Assembly: GCA_945787425.1 (NCBI GenBank)
Contig: CALZHO010000050.1
Coordinates: forward strand, 1-6,339
DNA length: 6,339 nt
Direction of reading: 5' to 3'
From: an uncultured Bacteroidales bacterium
GTDB taxonomy: Bacteria; Bacteroidota; Bacteroidia; Bacteroidales; Paludibacteraceae
The notes under the pieces were generated by a model. That model was not told where the DNA came from, made no database searches, and was given only the letters and a program-made list of their open reading frames with translations. Positions 5,538 to 6,339 of this stretch are shown here, piece after piece. Position numbers and translations under genes: made by a program. How positions within the stretch are numbered: position 1 is the stretch's first letter; each line of letters starts with the position of its first letter.

Positions 5538-6339
5538 TTATTTCTTTCTCCACAATGGATAAGTCAATCCTCCTGCACTCAAGAGCAGTGCCAATATCAG
5601 GATTGCCATACTCCACTTGTCCGTTTGTATAGCATGCGGGCGGAACTCCATTATGAGTTGGTGATGACCTGCAGGAATAACCGCTGCGCGGAGGGTATAG
5701 TTCACACGAGCAAGTTGCAATTCCATCTTCTCACCATTGTTATTTACAATATACACGTGCCAATCGTGTGGATAGTATATCTCAGAGAATACTGCCACCT
5801 TATTTCTCTCAGTCATTGCCTCATACTTCAAGCAATTCGGAGCATATGAAGTCAATTGAATCAATGTGGTATCAAACGCCATCAGTGGCGTTACTTCGGG
5901 CTTGGTAATATCCAATGCCTCGGCGAATTTCTTATCGGCTACTGCTTGCTTGTGCAAGTCAATCTCGCTAAGCAAAGCGCACTCCTCGTCTGGCGTATCC
6001 ACCAAAATTACTTCATCCACAAACCAACAGTTGCCCATAGCATATGGATTCTGTACGGGGGCTTGTTTGCCACCTTGCAATGGCACCACCGCATACTTCA
6101 TATTGAGCATATTCAGTACAGGGAAATCTTTGCCTTCGTTCTCATCAGGCAACATAAATCCTTGTGTGCGCATCACTGTTTGCATCAATGGATTCATCTC
6201 TTTGGAGATATGCTCATCAATCAAGTCTTGATAACGGCGCAGTTTGGCTGCCGAATAACCACCAATAGACTTCAGTCGGTAGCTTGTGCGCGCATCATTG
6301 AACGTATTAGTAGCCAAGTTCAACACACGGTAATAGGAT
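5538..6339 (-). CDS. YfhO-like membrane protein, C-terminal part (gene runs off the window)
   Basis: The frame is open from the right edge to a TAA at 5540-5538, directly followed by a second TAA, giving about 266 residues. A GTG at 6326 could serve as a start but is not one: the frame continues upstream as YYRVLNLATNTFNDARTSY, which is typical of the inner part of large Bacteroidota YfhO-family membrane proteins. The next block, KSIGGYSAAKLRRYQDLID, is also characteristic of that group. The remainder is a soluble, probably extracytoplasmic beta-rich domain. It is followed by one hydrophobic segment (MAILILALLLSAGGLTYPLW) and a basic RKK end, as expected for a final membrane helix with a cytoplasmic tail. 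Full-length relatives are large multi-helix proteins of glycosyltransferase-C-like design. In Firmicutes, YfhO takes part in glycosylating teichoic acid. Here the function is inferred only from family and from the adjoining GT2 gene. Confidence 0.8.
   Translation of the reverse strand, partial: SYYRVLNLATNTFNDARTSYRLKSIGGYSAAKLRRYQDLIDEHISKEMNPLMQTVMRTQGFMLPDENEGKDFPVLNMLNMKYAVVPLQGGKQAPVQNPYAMGNCWFVDEVILVDTPDEECALLSEIDLHKQAVADKKFAEALDITKPEVTPLMAFDTTLIQLTSYAPNCLKYEAMTERNKVAVFSEIYYPHDWHVYIVNNNGEKMELQLARVNYTLRAAVIPAGHHQLIMEFRPHAIQTDKWSMAILILALLLSAGGLTYPLWRKK

Noticed and set aside
5514..6231. Two + strand open frames of 111 and 121 codons opposite the YfhO-like gene.
   Set aside because: The - strand frame has clear family similarity from end to end. 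The + strand products show only low-complexity composition.

Overview
The window looks like part of a surface-polysaccharide locus from a member of the Bacteroidota, probably the Bacteroidales. The reasons are a moderate GC content, start codons without recognisable Shine-Dalgarno sequences, a YfhO-family membrane protein beside a family 2 glycosyltransferase, and a candidate promoter of the Bacteroides TAnnTTTG type. The lineage is inferred from these traits; no rRNA or species marker is present.

Left block, + strand, 1-4599. It opens with the last 41 codons of an IspD/TarI-like cytidylyltransferase. An AT-rich acyltransferase-3 membrane protein follows (180-1181). Next come a two-domain enzyme joining a LicC-like nucleotidyltransferase to a HisC/CobD-like PLP enzyme (1246-3033), an ornithine cyclodeaminase/mu-crystallin family protein (3030-3932), and a LicD-family transferase (3913-4599). 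The last three genes overlap end to end and are probably translationally coupled. Together they look like a route that builds a small amino-phosphate compound, activates it with CTP, and transfers it to a glycan. That reading is inferred from the families present; the substrate is unknown.

The clearest structural oddity is at the left. A degenerate second copy of the 3' end of the IspD/TarI-like gene (1184-1240, KLVLGEKQNKKITFKEDI then stop) sits between the acyltransferase and the fusion gene. It ends 5 nt before the fusion start codon. The two copies differ mostly at synonymous sites. This points to a recombination join between two diverged alleles that brought in the acyltransferase and left the old tail as a scar.

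Right block, - strand, 6339-4596. A YfhO-like membrane protein, whose N-terminal part lies beyond the window, is followed by a GT2 glycosyltransferase. Between them lies a 7-bp-period TACACNN repeat that runs up to the glycosyltransferase start codon. The two blocks converge and their stop codons overlap by 4 bp. I see no tRNA, rRNA, CRISPR array, transposase or riboswitch, and no gene-free stretch longer than 65 bases.
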